From Clostridiaceae bacterium (GTDB taxonomy: Bacteria; Bacillota; Clostridia; Oscillospirales; Butyricicoccaceae): 5,832 nucleotides of DNA. The notes under the pieces were generated by a model. It worked only from the letters and a program-made list of their open reading frames with translations, had not been told where the DNA came from and searched no databases. The stretch's first letter is position 1; each line of letters begins with the position of its first letter. The stretch spans positions 1-5,832 of the forward strand of contig JAEDEU010000101.1 in the NCBI GenBank assembly GCA_016293155.1. Direction: 5' to 3'. Shown piece by piece: positions 5,192 through 5,832 of this stretch. Made by a program: the position numbers and the translations under genes.

Positions 5192-5832
5192 ATGAATCTT
5201 CAGGAAAACCGCATTGACGCGCTGGACTATCCGATCAGCGCACTCGAAAACCAGCCCGCGCTGTCCGCCGAGGAGCTGAAGGCGTACTTTGACGGCAGTG
5301 CGGAGCAGCTGATGCAGGCGCACAACGGCATGATTGACGCGCTGGGCGACCGCTCAGCCGCGGCAATGGTCGGCTTTGCGCCGAGCAATCTCATCCCGGA
5401 GAACAATGTACAGGACGCCGTGGAATATGTGCGCAATCAGCTCAATCAGGCGGCCGCCGGTACGATTCCGGACGGCGCGGTGACTGCGGAAAAGCTCAGC
5501 CCCGCGCTGAATACCGAGCTGAACGATCACGAAGCACGTCTGGACGATCTGGAAAGCCGCACGGACGGTCTGCCCGGCAGGGTGACTGCGGCGGAAAACG
5601 CCATCGACAGTCTGGAGGCATACAATGAGCGTGCGCCGTTCTGCGCGCAGTTCCCGCTCATGCTGCTGTGCCTGACGGACGGCGCGGTGACTTCATCCAG
5701 CCGCGATGCGCTGGCATCCGCCGCGCTCGGCATGGGCTATGACGATCACGTCTATCAGCTCGGAGAACAGCTCGCCATGCTGTGCGCCGCGCTCGGCAGT
5801 GAGCTGCCCAGTCAGGCGTTCCGCGTGCGCAA
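5192..5832 (+). CDS. Phage tail-fibre-like coiled-coil protein, C-terminus cut by window edge
   Basis: The frame is open from the ATG at 5192 to the right edge, showing 213 residues. AGGAGG (5178-5183) lies 8 nt upstream. There is no signal peptide or membrane segment. The first 60 residues are helical, with an I-x-A-L...P-x-L-SAEELKAYFD...MIDAL pattern of a kind I associate with the N-terminal part of phage tail-fibre and baseplate-appendage proteins. A turn-rich TIPDGAVTAEKL segment (91-102) follows. A regular heptad array then spans about 110-141: 'a' positions L110, L117, T124, V131, I138 and 'd' positions H113, L120, L127, A134, L141. This suggests a coiled coil, probably trimeric. The part after residue 148 (two Cys, hydrophobic MLLCL) is not recognised. 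The fibre assignment is an inference from architecture. A secreted or surface role is unlikely without a signal peptide unless the protein is released by lysis or injection. Codon use and GC content look like the neighbours. Confidence 0.8.
   Translation, partial: MNLQENRIDALDYPISALENQPALSAEELKAYFDGSAEQLMQAHNGMIDALGDRSAAAMVGFAPSNLIPENNVQDAVEYVRNQLNQAAAGTIPDGAVTAEKLSPALNTELNDHEARLDDLESRTDGLPGRVTAAENAIDSLEAYNERAPFCAQFPLMLLCLTDGAVTSSSRDALASAALGMGYDDHVYQLGEQLAMLCAALGSELPSQAFRVR
5469..5692 (+). repeat. 17-bp direct repeat inside the fibre-like gene
   Basis: The 17-bp sequence CGGACGGCGCGGTGACT occurs at 5469-5485 and again at 5676-5692. Both copies are in the same reading frame and encode the DGAVT motif. 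A partial third copy (GGTGACTGCGG) lies near 5580. This may reflect repeated fibre motifs or shared codon preference. Confidence 0.5.

Overview
The window looks like a chromosomal segment of a GC-rich Gram-positive gut-type Clostridia (Oscillospirales/Ruminococcaceae-like). This is an inference from strong AGGAGG-type ribosome binding sites, sigma-A-like TATAAT promoters, a short GH13_9 branching enzyme of the Firmicutes type and an Spx/ArsC-family protein. No taxonomic search was possible. There are five genes: three complete and one cut at each edge. No RNA gene, CRISPR array, insertion sequence or attachment site was seen.

Left part, all on the minus strand: a divergent promoter near 3301-3329 drives a short leader carrying a terminator-like hairpin. 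Next comes an ArsC/Spx-family thioredoxin-fold protein (2862-3218), whose end overlaps by 11 bp the start of glgB, the 1,4-alpha-glucan branching enzyme (1037-2872). Beyond glgB, a separate promoter whose -35 box sits on the glgB stop codon leads into a membrane-anchored protein of unknown function (953 to the left edge). No other glycogen gene (glgC, glgA, glgP) is visible, so glgB is a solitary branching enzyme here, coupled to a redox-type small protein.

Middle: a roughly 410-bp divergent intergenic region separates the ArsC-like/glgB unit from a plus-strand DEAD-box RNA helicase (3632-5002). The helicase has an extended -10 promoter, a leader of about 120 nt and a long, very basic C-terminal tail. 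A clear intrinsic terminator (5044-5079) ends the transcript.

Right edge: a new promoter and a strong RBS start a gene (5192 onward, cut by the edge). Its product resembles phage tail-fibre or other trimeric fibre proteins, with an alpha-helical start and a regular heptad coiled coil. Whether it begins a prophage, tailocin or contractile-injection cluster, or is an orphan, depends on sequence outside the window.

The most interesting points are the attenuator-like hairpin ahead of the ArsC-like/glgB unit, the translational overlap of those two genes, and the fibre-like gene that starts its own transcription unit next to a housekeeping helicase. No clearly new multi-gene system can be demonstrated within the window.
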